Assembly: GCF_001037495.1 (NCBI RefSeq)
Contig: NZ_KQ089823.1
Span: 630,295-694,294 of the forward strand
Length of the DNA stretch: 64,000 bases
Direction: 5' to 3'
Source of the DNA: Citrobacter sp. MGH106
GTDB taxonomy: Bacteria; Pseudomonadota; Gammaproteobacteria; Enterobacterales; Enterobacteriaceae
Position numbers and translations under genes: made by a program. Under the pieces are notes generated by a model that was not told the origin of the DNA, did not search any database, and saw nothing but the letters and a program-made list of their open reading frames with translations. Of the stretch, positions 56,889 through 64,000 are shown piece after piece (positions within the stretch are counted from its first letter, which is position 1; each line of letters opens with the position of its first letter).

Positions 56889-58262
56889 ATGGCACTTTGG
56901 GGTGGGCGTTTTACACAGGCTGCGGATCAACGGTTCAAACAGTTCAATGACTCTTTGCGCTTCGACTATCGCCTTGCGGAGCAGGACATTACTGGCTCTG
57001 TCGCCTGGTCCAAAGCGTTGGTAACGGTAGGCGTGTTGACTGCGGATGAACAACTCCAGTTGGAAGAGGCGCTGAACACTTTGCTGGAAGAGGTTCGTGT
57101 GAATCCGCAGCAAATTCTTGAGAGCGATGCCGAAGACATTCATAGCTGGGTGGAAGGTAAGCTGATCGATAAAGTCGGTCAACTCGGTAAAAAACTGCAC
57201 ACTGGTCGTAGCCGTAATGACCAGGTTGCGACCGATCTCAAACTGTGGTGCAAAGACACAGTGATTGAATTGCTTTCTGCGAACCGACAGTTGCAAAGTG
57301 CGCTGGTGGTTACGGCGGAGAACAACCAGGACGCCGTAATGCCGGGTTACACTCACCTGCAGCGCGCGCAACCGGTGACGTTTGCTCATTGGTGTCTGGC
57401 CTATGTAGAAATGCTGGCACGTGATGAGAGCCGCCTGCAGGATACGCTCAAGCGCCTGGACGTTAGCCCGTTAGGCTGCGGCGCGCTGGCTGGCACCGCC
57501 TATGAAATCGATCGTGAGCAACTGGCCGACTGGCTGGGCTTTGCTTCGGCAACCCGTAACAGCCTGGACAGTGTGTCTGACCGCGACCACGTGCTGGAGC
57601 TGCTCTCCGACGCCTCTATCGGTATGGTGCATCTGTCGCGCTTCGCCGAAGACCTGATTTTCTTTAATACCGGCGAAGCGGGCTTTGTTGAGCTGTCCGA
57701 TCGCGTGACGTCTGGTTCATCGCTGATGCCGCAGAAGAAAAACCCGGATGCGTTAGAGCTGATTCGTGGCAAGTGCGGTCGTGTACAGGGCGCGCTGACC
57801 GGAATGATGATGACGCTGAAAGGACTGCCGCTGGCTTACAATAAAGATATGCAGGAAGACAAAGAAGGGCTGTTCGATGCTCTTGATACCTGGCTGGACT
57901 GCATGCATATGGCTGCACTGGTGCTGGACGGTATTCAGGTGAAACGCCCACGCTGCCAGGAAGCGGCGCAGCAGGGCTATGCTAACGCCACCGAACTGGC
58001 AGATTATCTGGTAGCGAAAGGAGTACCGTTCCGTGAAGCGCACCATATTGTGGGTGAAACGGTCGTAGAGGCGATTCGTCAGGGCAAACCGTTGGAAGCG
58101 TTGCCGCTTGCTGATTTACAGAAGTTCAGCAGCGTAATTAGCGATGATGTTTACCCGATTCTGTCGCTGCAGTCGTGTCTCGATAAACGTGCGGCAAAAG
58201 GTGGTGTTTCACCGCAGCAAGTCGCACAAGCGATTGACTACGCGAAGGCGCGTCTTGCGTAA
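56889..58262 (+). CDS. argH: Argininosuccinate lyase
   Basis: A 457-residue cytoplasmic enzyme of the fumarase/aspartase superfamily that splits argininosuccinate into arginine and fumarate. The signature [13 protein letters not shown] (catalytic Ser loop), [13 protein letters not shown] and [10 protein letters not shown] (catalytic His) are intact. MALWGGRF at 56889 gives the K-12 length. It is last in argCBH and ends at a terminator. In K-12 oxyR follows; here a sugar-uptake region begins. Confidence 0.98.
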   Translation: MALWGGRFTQAADQRFKQFNDSLRFDYRLAEQDITGSVAWSKALVTVGVLTADEQLQLEEALNTLLEEVRVNPQQILESDAEDIHSWVEGKLIDKVGQLGKKLHTGRSRNDQVATDLKLWCKDTVIELLSANRQLQSALVVTAENNQDAVMPGYTHLQRAQPVTFAHWCLAYVEMLARDESRLQDTLKRLDVSPLGCGALAGTAYEIDREQLADWLGFASATRNSLDSVSDRDHVLELLSDASIGMVHLSRFAEDLIFFNTGEAGFVELSDRVTSGSSLMPQKKNPDALELIRGKCGRVQGALTGMMMTLKGLPLAYNKDMQEDKEGLFDALDTWLDCMHMAALVLDGIQVKRPRCQEAAQQGYANATELADYLVAKGVPFREAHHIVGETVVEAIRQGKPLEALPLADLQKFSSVISDDVYPILSLQSCLDKRAAKGGVSPQQVAQAIDYAKARLA

Positions 58263-58281
58263 CGGCATTGATCATTATAAG

Positions 58282-58305
58282 GCCTGGCGTGGTGCCAGGC
58301 TTTTT
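58282..58305 (+). terminator. Intrinsic terminator of argCBH
   Basis: GCCTGGC-N5-GCCAGGC stem followed by five T, 19 bases after the argH stop. Confidence 0.9.
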
Positions 58306-58322
58306 GTCAAAAGACCTATTTT

Positions 58323-59015
58323 TTACTGACCATAATAAGCATTATCACCGTGCTTTCTTAAAAAGTGTTTATCCAGTAACGTTTTTTGCATGGCAGTCAA
58401 ATGGGGTTGCAGTTGCTGTGTGAACAAATTCATATAGGCAATTTCTTCAAGCACGACAGCGTTATGAACCGCGTTGGCAGGATCAGTTCCCCAGGTAAAA
58501 GGACCATGACTGTTAACCAACACTGCCGGGATATGGTCGGGAGATATTCCACGTTGTTTAAATGTTTCAATGATTACCTTGCCGGTATCATGTTCATAAT
58601 GCCCATTAATCTCGTCATCAAGCATCGTTCGTGTACAGGGAATCGCACCGTAGAAATAATCCGCATGCGTTGTTCCCAGCGGCATTAAGTCTTTTCCTGC
58701 TTGTGACCAAATGGTGGCATGACGGGAATGGGTATGAACGATCCCACCGATATTTGGAAAGGCGTGATACAGAGCCAGGTGTGTGTCGGTATCAGATGAA
58801 GGTTTTTTATTCCCCTCAACAACCTTCCCGCTTTGTATGTCGACAACAACCATATCATCCAGGCTCATGCTGTCATATTCGACACCAGAAGGTTTAATGA
58901 CCATTATGCCTTTTTCACGATCAATGCCGCTGACGTTGCCCCATGTAAACGTCACCAGATGATGGGCTGGCAAGGATAAATTAGCGTTAAATACTTTTTC
59001 CTTCAGTGTATCCAT
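58323..59015 (-). CDS. Ribulose-5-phosphate 4-epimerase-like class II aldolase-family enzyme
   Basis: A 230-residue cytoplasmic enzyme close in length and sequence to AraD, SgbE and UlaF. Zinc ligands Asp75, His94, His96 and His170 correspond to AraD Asp76, His95, His97 and His171. The catalytic acid/base pair corresponds to Asp119 and Tyr228. TWGNVSG and KPSG bind phosphate. The expected reaction is L-ribulose 5-phosphate to D-xylulose 5-phosphate. The known E. coli paralogues lie in ara, sgb and ula operons; this one is beside a DeoR regulator and a sugar ABC importer, divergent across 430 bases. No kinase or isomerase is in the window. The native substrate is inferred from family only. Confidence 0.92.
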   Translation of the reverse strand: MDTLKEKVFNANLSLPAHHLVTFTWGNVSGIDREKGIMVIKPSGVEYDSMSLDDMVVVDIQSGKVVEGNKKPSSDTDTHLALYHAFPNIGGIVHTHSRHATIWSQAGKDLMPLGTTHADYFYGAIPCTRTMLDDEINGHYEHDTGKVIIETFKQRGISPDHIPAVLVNSHGPFTWGTDPANAVHNAVVLEEIAYMNLFTQQLQPHLTAMQKTLLDKHFLRKHGDNAYYGQ

Positions 59016-59172
59016 TTTTGACTCCAGAAATATTATTTAGCTTTATAAAAATGAGTTCTTTAATTTTGCTGGGAAATCATGTTGCTATTTAAATTACGCC
59101 GAATACATAAGATGTAAAATACAAGCAGACGATACTTATGTATAAAGCGGCTCAAACGGTCAAATTCGGAAG

Positions 59173-59220
59173 TATTCGGGCGTATTTTTCTATTTTATTG
59201 ATGCCCGTATATGCCCGTTT
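59173..59220. promoter_or_regulatory. Candidate operator cluster with repeated GCCCG half-sites
   Basis: ATGCCCGTAT (59201-59210) and ATGCCCGTTT (59211-59220) are tandem direct repeats 10 bases apart, one helical turn. An inverted half-site TTCGGGCG lies at 59175-59182. This pattern suits a multimeric repressor such as the DeoR-family protein encoded next door; binding is inferred. Confidence 0.5.
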
Positions 59221-59263
59221 AGTCGTTATGCTGTGATAGTTAAATAAGAAAAGAGATTAATTC

Positions 59264-59279
59264 TGTGATGAAAATCTCA
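59264..59279. promoter_or_regulatory. CRP-like site
   Basis: TGTGA-TGAAAA-TCTCA matches nine of ten consensus positions, in the divergent control region of the sugar cluster. Catabolite control would be expected for such genes. Confidence 0.4.
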
Positions 59280-59445
59280 CTATCGTGTTATAGAATTCAT
59301 TTATTACATCAATAAACTTAGCTTAGATCACACTGTTAATTGTGTATTATTTCTGTAAAGCAATTCTTGATACCAATCACTTTAAGTTAAGGCAAAAAGA
59401 TTAATTATGTAGACACAGTGAATTTTGTCTTGGTGGGCTGAAATT

Positions 59446-60258
59446 ATGTTGCAGGCAGAACGTTATAAAATAATTTGCGCACACGTTCAACAAATGGGCG
59501 CTGTGCGTGTAACGGAACTGTCGAAATTATGCCAGGTATCCCAGGAAACTATTCGAAGAGATTTGACAAAACTTGAACAAAAAAAGAAACTCACCCGCAG
59601 CTTTGGCGGCGCCGTATCTTTGGATGCTCCTGATTTAATATCTACGGCTATAACAGAAGATAAAACCTGGCAAACAAATAGCGTGGATCGCGCAGAGTCA
59701 TTTCGCAAGCGTACTGAAGCACATCCCGATGTTAAAGCCAAAATAACCAAGGCGGCGTTGCAGTTTATTCGCTCTGGCGATTGTATTTTGATGGATAACA
59801 GTAGCACCTGTTGGTTTCTTGCCCGGCAGATTCCGGATATTGATATTACGGTTGTGACGAATTCGTTACGGATTATCCAGGCATTAGCGTGCCGGGATAA
59901 AGTTCGCATTATTGGTATCGGCGGAGAGTATTCAGAGCGTCATGATGACTTTCATGGACCAGTAGCAGAGAGTGCGATCAGGAATTTCCAGATTAATAGC
60001 TTTTTCTTTTCATGTCAGGGGCTGAATTTGGAGAATGGAGTTAGAGATGGCAGCGAAATAAATGCCAGATTAAAACAGGTGATGCTTCAGGTCTCTGCTC
60101 AAAAAATATTAATGGTAGACTCCAGTAAGTTTGAGCAGTATGCATTCAGTAAAATTTGTATGTTAGATGAAATTGACGTCATGGTTACTAATAATTGTAT
60201 TGACGAACGTTATCGTAGCCTTTACCCGCAATTAAATGTAGTAGAAGTCGATAAGTAA
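59446..60258 (+). CDS. DeoR-family transcriptional regulator of the sugar cluster
   Basis: A 270-residue repressor-type protein. The N-terminal winged helix has VRVTELSKLCQVSQETIRRD followed by the family signature FGGAVSL. The C-terminal sugar-phosphate sensor (DeoRC, about 85-255) shows ILMDNSSTCWFLA, VVTNSLRIIQALA, GGEYSERHDDFHGP and LMVDSSKFEQYAF. These sense phosphorylated sugars. A TTG at 59425 could add seven residues, but the ATG begins MLQAERYKII, as family members do. It likely controls the divergent epimerase gene and the ABC genes downstream through the repeats upstream. The gene is AT-rich relative to its neighbours in the arg region. Confidence 0.9.
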   Translation: MLQAERYKIICAHVQQMGAVRVTELSKLCQVSQETIRRDLTKLEQKKKLTRSFGGAVSLDAPDLISTAITEDKTWQTNSVDRAESFRKRTEAHPDVKAKITKAALQFIRSGDCILMDNSSTCWFLARQIPDIDITVVTNSLRIIQALACRDKVRIIGIGGEYSERHDDFHGPVAESAIRNFQINSFFFSCQGLNLENGVRDGSEINARLKQVMLQVSAQKILMVDSSKFEQYAFSKICMLDEIDVMVTNNCIDERYRSLYPQLNVVEVDK

Positions 60259-60276
60259 TAGATGTTAGTCGTTAAC

Positions 60277-60306
60277 TAAATAATTAAGGCTGTGCCCGAT
60301 TATTTA
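60277..60306. promoter_or_regulatory. Inverted repeat between regulator and binding-protein gene
   Basis: TAAATAAT and ATTATTTA flank a 14-base centre that includes TGCCCGA-like sequence (TGTGCCCGAT). There is no T run after it, so an operator fits better than a terminator. Confidence 0.35.
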
Positions 60307-60403
60307 GCCAATACCAGAGGAAAGTTGAAATAAATAAAAAGTCAGGCTGATATTTTTATCGGGATTTCCTGACATATGAAGAATATTTCTTAAGGAATTT
60401 ACG

Positions 60404-61408
60404 ATGAAAAAATTAATCTTACCCTGTCTGATTACTGCAGCTTTGTCATCATCTGTTGTATGGGCAGAACAACCTGCAGCAGCGCAAAAAGCGAATAAAC
60501 CTTTTACGATGGGCGTCGTGGTAAAAGTTGGTGGTATTCCATGGTTTAACGTGATGGAACAAGGCATTAAGGAAGAAGGTAAAGCATTAGGTGTAGATGC
60601 CTGGCAAGTAGGACCGACAACTGCGGATCCCGCCGAGCAAGTGCGAGCTATTGAAGATTTAATCGCCAAGAAAGTTGATGTGATTGGCGTTGTTCCAAAT
60701 GATGCGAAAGTTCTGGAACCGGTGTTAAAGCGCGCCCAGGAGGCTGGTATTAAAGTCATTACTCATGAGTCACCGAACCAGGCCAATGCTGACTGGGACT
60801 TTGAGTTGCTTAACACCCAAACGATGGGCGCCAATCACATGAAAGACATGGCGAAATGCATGGGTGAAGAAGGGAAGTACGCAATGTTTGTAGGCAGTCT
60901 GACGGTTCCATTGGTGAATGACTGGGCTGATGCCGCCATTGCTTATCAAAAAGAACATTATCCTAAAATGACGCTCGTTGAGGATCGCTTTGGTGTAGCG
61001 GAGTCTGTAGATGACTCTATGCGTACAGCCAATGATCTGATGTCTAAATACAAAGATCTGAAAGGCATCATGTCTTTTGGTTCGCAGGGACCAATCGGTG
61101 CAGGCCGTGCTATTGATAAACGTAAGAAAAATGATGCAATTTGCGTATTTGGTACGTTCACCCCAGGCCAGGGCATTAAGTTGCTGGAAAAAGGTGCTAT
61201 CGATGGCGGCTACATTTCTAACCCGATGACTGCAGGTAAAGTGTTTGTTCAGGTCGCCACGGCGATGATGAACGGTGAGCCAATTAAGGATGGTGTAAAA
61301 ATCGGTGATATGGGAGAAATTAAAGTTCAGAACAACACCATTCTCAGCGATAACCCTGAAAAACTCGATCTGGAAAATACGCAACGTTTAGTGAAGTTAG
61401 GTTTGTAA
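60404..61408 (+). CDS. Periplasmic sugar-binding protein of an ABC importer
   Basis: A 334-residue protein with a signal peptide (about 1-21, cleaved after VVWA). The mature part is a cluster B type periplasmic binding protein (Peripla_BP_4) of the kind that includes LsrB and RhaS: KPFTMGVVVKVGGIPWFNVM, WQVGPTTADPAEQVRAIEDL, IGVVPNDAKVLEPVLKRA and VITHESP. The GPTTADPAEQ region resembles LsrB more than RbsB. It captures the substrate and hands it to the permease. It is the first of the importer genes, 145 bases after the regulator with AAGGA before the ATG. The ligand could be a pentose, a deoxyhexose or an autoinducer-like furanose; the sequence does not decide. Confidence 0.92.
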   Translation: MKKLILPCLITAALSSSVVWAEQPAAAQKANKPFTMGVVVKVGGIPWFNVMEQGIKEEGKALGVDAWQVGPTTADPAEQVRAIEDLIAKKVDVIGVVPNDAKVLEPVLKRAQEAGIKVITHESPNQANADWDFELLNTQTMGANHMKDMAKCMGEEGKYAMFVGSLTVPLVNDWADAAIAYQKEHYPKMTLVEDRFGVAESVDDSMRTANDLMSKYKDLKGIMSFGSQGPIGAGRAIDKRKKNDAICVFGTFTPGQGIKLLEKGAIDGGYISNPMTAGKVFVQVATAMMNGEPIKDGVKIGDMGEIKVQNNTILSDNPEKLDLENTQRLVKLGL

Positions 61409-61469
61409 TTTTAGTTTGCATCACCGGGCCTAAACTGGCCCGGAAATCCTTTGGTCGTTTAGGAACAGT

Positions 61470-62987
61470 ATGATGCCTCATATTACAGAGAAAAATACAG
61501 GTGAACCGTTAGTGACGTTAAAATCGTTAACTAAAAGCTTCGGCGGTCATCGGGCATTAAAAAATATTGATCTCACTCTAAATAAAGGTGAAGTCCACTG
61601 TCTTGCTGGTGCAAATGGTTGTGGTAAAAGTACATTAATAAAAACGCTGAGTGGTGTGTATATCCCGGATACGGGTAGCGAAATTATTATTGATAATAGA
61701 TCCTGGTCCAGACTTTCACCAGATAGAGCTCGCGAGTTAGGTATCCAGGTTATTTATCAGGATCTCTCATTATTTCCTAATTTGACGGTGGCAGAAAACA
61801 TAGCCTTTGAATATAACCTTAAGGGGTATTTTAGGTGGCACAAAAAAGCACATCTGAAAGCGGTATCAGAGAAGATTATACAGGAATTAAATTTTAACCT
61901 CGATGTTGACGCATTGGTTCAGCATTTGCCTATTGCGCAGCGCCAGCAGGTTGCCATTTGTCGTGCTCTGGTCGCAGAAGCCCGACTGGTGATAATGGAC
62001 GAACCAACGGCTTCACTTACTCGTACCGAAGTTAACCAACTACTACGTACGGTAAATTATCTCCGTCATAAAAATATCACTGTAGTTTTTGTTAGCCACC
62101 GCTTGGATGAGGTCAAAGAGATTTCCGACCGTATCACGGTTATTCGCGATGGTGAAATTATAGGTACCTGGGCAGCTGAACAGTTGTCTCCGGGACGCAT
62201 CACAGAACTGATGACCGGCAGGACCATTGTTCACCAGAAAAAATTACCGAATAGTGTTGAAGGCAAAGTTGTCCTTGAGCTGAAAAAGTTGAGCAGGAAA
62301 GGACAATTTGAAGATATTTCCCTGAAACTTCATCAGGGTGAGGTTCTGGGATTGTGCGGTTTGTTAGGTTCGGGACGAACAGAGCTGGCGTTGAGCCTAT
62401 TTGGTATTACTCATCCAGATAGCGGAGATATCTATCTGGAGGGTAAAAAAGTTGTGATTAAAGATAATACCCAGGCAGCGAAATTAGGTATTGCCTATGT
62501 CTCTGAAGATCGTCTTACATTGGGAGCGGTTTTATCCCAGTCAGTCAGTGACAATATGGTACTTTCGATTCTTAACCGGTTAAAAACACCATGGCAATTT
62601 ATTGATGAAAAACGCCAGGACGCCTTGGTTAAAGAATGGATTCAGGATCTGGATATTAAAGTCACCAATCCTGATAACCCACTTTCAACACTTTCTGGTG
62701 GTAATCAACAAAAAGTGGTGCTGGCGAAATGGATTTTAACGCGTCCAAAAGTACTTATTCTTGATGCCCCTACAGTTGGTGTTGATATAGGAGCGAAAGA
62801 CAGTATTTATCAGCTTATTCACCGGCTTTCCGGTGTAGGTATTTCAGTCTTGCTGATTACTGATGAAGCGCCAGAAGCGTATTACAACTGCGATCGTATT
62901 TTTCATATGCGGCGTGGGAAGATTATTAACGAACTGCAGCCTTCTCTCTATACCGAACAACAGCTAGCGGAGGTGATTAATGGCTAG
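61470..62987 (+). CDS. Sugar ABC importer ATPase with two nucleotide-binding domains
   Basis: A 505-residue cytoplasmic double ATPase of the RbsA/LsrA/MglA type. Domain 1 (about 12-245): Walker A GANGCGKS (47-54), signature replaced by LPIAQRQQ, Walker B LVIMDEPTASL and switch His in VFVSHRLDE. Domain 2 (about 260-500): degenerate Walker A GLLGSGRT without the Lys, canonical signature LSGGNQQK, and Walker B LILDAPTVG, where Ala433 replaces the catalytic Glu found in RbsA (DEPT). There is no switch His (LITDEAPE). Thus one composite site looks canonical and the other fully degenerate. ATG codons at 61470 and 61473 are both possible. It overlaps the permease gene by eight bases. Confidence 0.93.
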   Translation: MMPHITEKNTGEPLVTLKSLTKSFGGHRALKNIDLTLNKGEVHCLAGANGCGKSTLIKTLSGVYIPDTGSEIIIDNRSWSRLSPDRARELGIQVIYQDLSLFPNLTVAENIAFEYNLKGYFRWHKKAHLKAVSEKIIQELNFNLDVDALVQHLPIAQRQQVAICRALVAEARLVIMDEPTASLTRTEVNQLLRTVNYLRHKNITVVFVSHRLDEVKEISDRITVIRDGEIIGTWAAEQLSPGRITELMTGRTIVHQKKLPNSVEGKVVLELKKLSRKGQFEDISLKLHQGEVLGLCGLLGSGRTELALSLFGITHPDSGDIYLEGKKVVIKDNTQAAKLGIAYVSEDRLTLGAVLSQSVSDNMVLSILNRLKTPWQFIDEKRQDALVKEWIQDLDIKVTNPDNPLSTLSGGNQQKVVLAKWILTRPKVLILDAPTVGVDIGAKDSIYQLIHRLSGVGISVLLITDEAPEAYYNCDRIFHMRRGKIINELQPSLYTEQQLAEVING

Positions 62988-63972
62988 TTTATTGCACCTG
63001 CGGTTTCCACGTTCAGTCGAAGGATGGCTGGGATGGGTTATCGCCCTGATGCTGGTACTGTTTTCTCTTATGAATGATCAATTTCTGTCAATTCAAAACC
63101 TGCTGGATCTGACAGAAAGCTATGCCGTTACAGGGATCTTTGCCCTCGGGCTATTTGTTGTGCTGGTGACAGGAGGAATTGATATTTCATTCGCTGCTGT
63201 AGCCTCAGTTGTTCAGTATGTGGTGGCGTCATTACTGCTTAACGAAACAATAGCCAATCCACTGCTATGTCTCGGGGTTGCTATTTCTCTGGGTGTTTTG
63301 TTTGGCCTGATCAATGCGATCCTCATTTATTACCTCAATGTAGTTTCCATCATTATCACCATCAGTATGCAGTCGTTGTTATTCGGCATGTTGATGTGGC
63401 TGACTAATGGTCACAGCATCTATGACTTACCTGACTGGTGGATAACGCAACGTTCCCTTTTTAGCTTCGAATTTGAAGGGGAGGTTTATCAGGTTGGATT
63501 GCCTCTGGTAGTGATGCTGGGCATGGCCTGTTTTACATGGATTGTAATGACGAAAACCCATATTGGACGTCAGCTTTATGCTGTGGGCGGCAGTACAGAG
63601 TCGGCGCGGCGTATTGGTATCCGGGTTTCACTGATTTATTTGTTCGCCTACGGCTATCTTGGCGCGGCGGCGGCGATCGGCGGAATGCTGCAGGCTTACC
63701 GCATGAGCGAGGTTGTTCCCAATGCGTTGGTTGGCGGTGAATTGGATGTTCTGGCCGCTGCTGTACTGGGAGGTGCTAGCTTATCCGGAGGTCGTGGTTC
63801 GGTGATCGGTACGCTTATGGGGGTCTTCCTCATCGGCATACTCAAAAATGGTCTCAACTTGATTGGCGTGTCCAGCTACTTCGTCAATATCGTCATCGGT
63901 GTGGTGATTGTTTCGGCTATCTGCGTCACCCATTACAAAAAGCGTAAAGAAACGGACGTTGGATTTGTCTGA
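62980..63972 (+). CDS. Sugar ABC importer permease
   Basis: A 330-residue inner-membrane protein with nine or ten hydrophobic segments, of the BPD_transp_2 family (RbsC, LsrC, XylH). VLVTGGIDISFAAVASVVQYV and the late AAAVLGGASLSGGRGSVIGTLMG are the family blocks; the second includes the loop that contacts the ATPase. It starts within the ATPase gene (eight-base overlap), so it is translationally coupled. A Shine-Dalgarno and a new start follow at 63986, suggesting a second permease as in lsr operons. Confidence 0.93.
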   Translation: MASLLHLRFPRSVEGWLGWVIALMLVLFSLMNDQFLSIQNLLDLTESYAVTGIFALGLFVVLVTGGIDISFAAVASVVQYVVASLLLNETIANPLLCLGVAISLGVLFGLINAILIYYLNVVSIIITISMQSLLFGMLMWLTNGHSIYDLPDWWITQRSLFSFEFEGEVYQVGLPLVVMLGMACFTWIVMTKTHIGRQLYAVGGSTESARRIGIRVSLIYLFAYGYLGAAAAIGGMLQAYRMSEVVPNALVGGELDVLAAAVLGGASLSGGRGSVIGTLMGVFLIGILKNGLNLIGVSSYFVNIVIGVVIVSAICVTHYKKRKETDVGFV

Positions 63973-63985
63973 CAGGGGGCGTGAA

Positions 63986-64000
63986 ATGAAAAAAAAGGCA
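63986..64000 (+). CDS. Start of a further gene, probably a second permease (cut by window edge)
   Basis: ATG followed by AAA AAA AAG GCA (MKKKA), preceded by AGGGGG at 63974-63979 with six-base spacing, 13 bases after the permease stop. Only five codons are visible. A second permease is the likeliest content by analogy with LsrC/LsrD pairs. Confidence 0.5.

Larger units (their letters stand above)
59016..59445. promoter_or_regulatory. AT-rich divergent control region of the sugar-uptake cluster
   Basis: About 430 bases without a gene, clearly richer in A and T than the backbone. It holds repeated GCCCG half-sites (59175-59220), a CRP-like site (59264-59279), and AT-rich stretches suited to divergent promoters for the epimerase and the regulator. 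Nothing else recognisable. Confidence 0.6.

Overview
The window is a chromosomal segment of an Escherichia-type enterobacterium. Gene order follows the E. coli K-12 map from kdgT through yiiM, cpxAR/cpxP, fieF, pfkA, sbp, cdh, tpiA, fpr, glpFKX, zapB, rraA, menA, hslVU, ftsN, cytR, priA, rpmE, metJBLF, katG, gldA, the frw/pfl cluster, eptC and ppc to argECBH. Protein lengths match K-12 almost exactly, and typical enterobacterial REP and ERIC-like repeats lie between genes. Several proteins differ from the K-12 versions I remember at a few percent of positions, and gene content differs at six places. I therefore read this as a non-K-12, possibly non-coli, Escherichia lineage. That is a comparison from memory, not an alignment.

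Layout. 1-2.1 kb: end of kdgT, a convergent DapA-family aldolase gene behind a KdgR-like palindrome, and yiiM. 2.1-9.1 kb: envelope stress (cpxA, cpxR, cpxP and the CpxQ sRNA in the cpxP 3' end), then fieF, pfkA, sbp and cdh. 9.2-12.1 kb: two extra DASS-type anion transporters that K-12 lacks at this site. 12.1-27.9 kb: backbone genes for triose phosphate, glycerol uptake, division, menaquinone, proteolysis, replication restart and ribosome. 28-34.7 kb: methionine genes with MetJ boxes, interrupted by an extra carboxymuconolactone-decarboxylase-like gene and a LysR regulator. 34.8-38.1 kb: katG and yijE. 38.2-47.7 kb: the ptsA-fsaB-gldA operon, divergent from frwC-frwB-pflD-pflC-frwD. 47.7-53.3 kb: yijO, eptC and ppc. 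53.7-58.3 kb: argE and the divergent argCBH.

The most interesting accessory region is 58.3-64.0 kb, placed after argH where K-12 continues to oxyR. A ribulose-5-phosphate 4-epimerase-like gene faces away from a DeoR-family regulator followed by a sugar ABC importer: binding protein, double ATPase, permease and the first bases of another gene. The intergenic DNA is AT-rich and holds repeated GCCCG half-sites. The substrate is unknown; a pentose or related sugar is the natural guess. The ATPase has an unusual Ala in place of the second-domain catalytic Glu.

How genes work together: glpF, glpK and glpX take in and phosphorylate glycerol and support gluconeogenesis, and share a terminator after glpX. 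CpxA and CpxR control cpxP through a perfect CpxR box. MetJ boxes lie before metB and metF, and ARG boxes between argE and argC. PtsA supplies the EI, HPr and IIA functions that the divergent frw genes lack. No tRNA, rRNA, insertion sequence, prophage or CRISPR array was seen.
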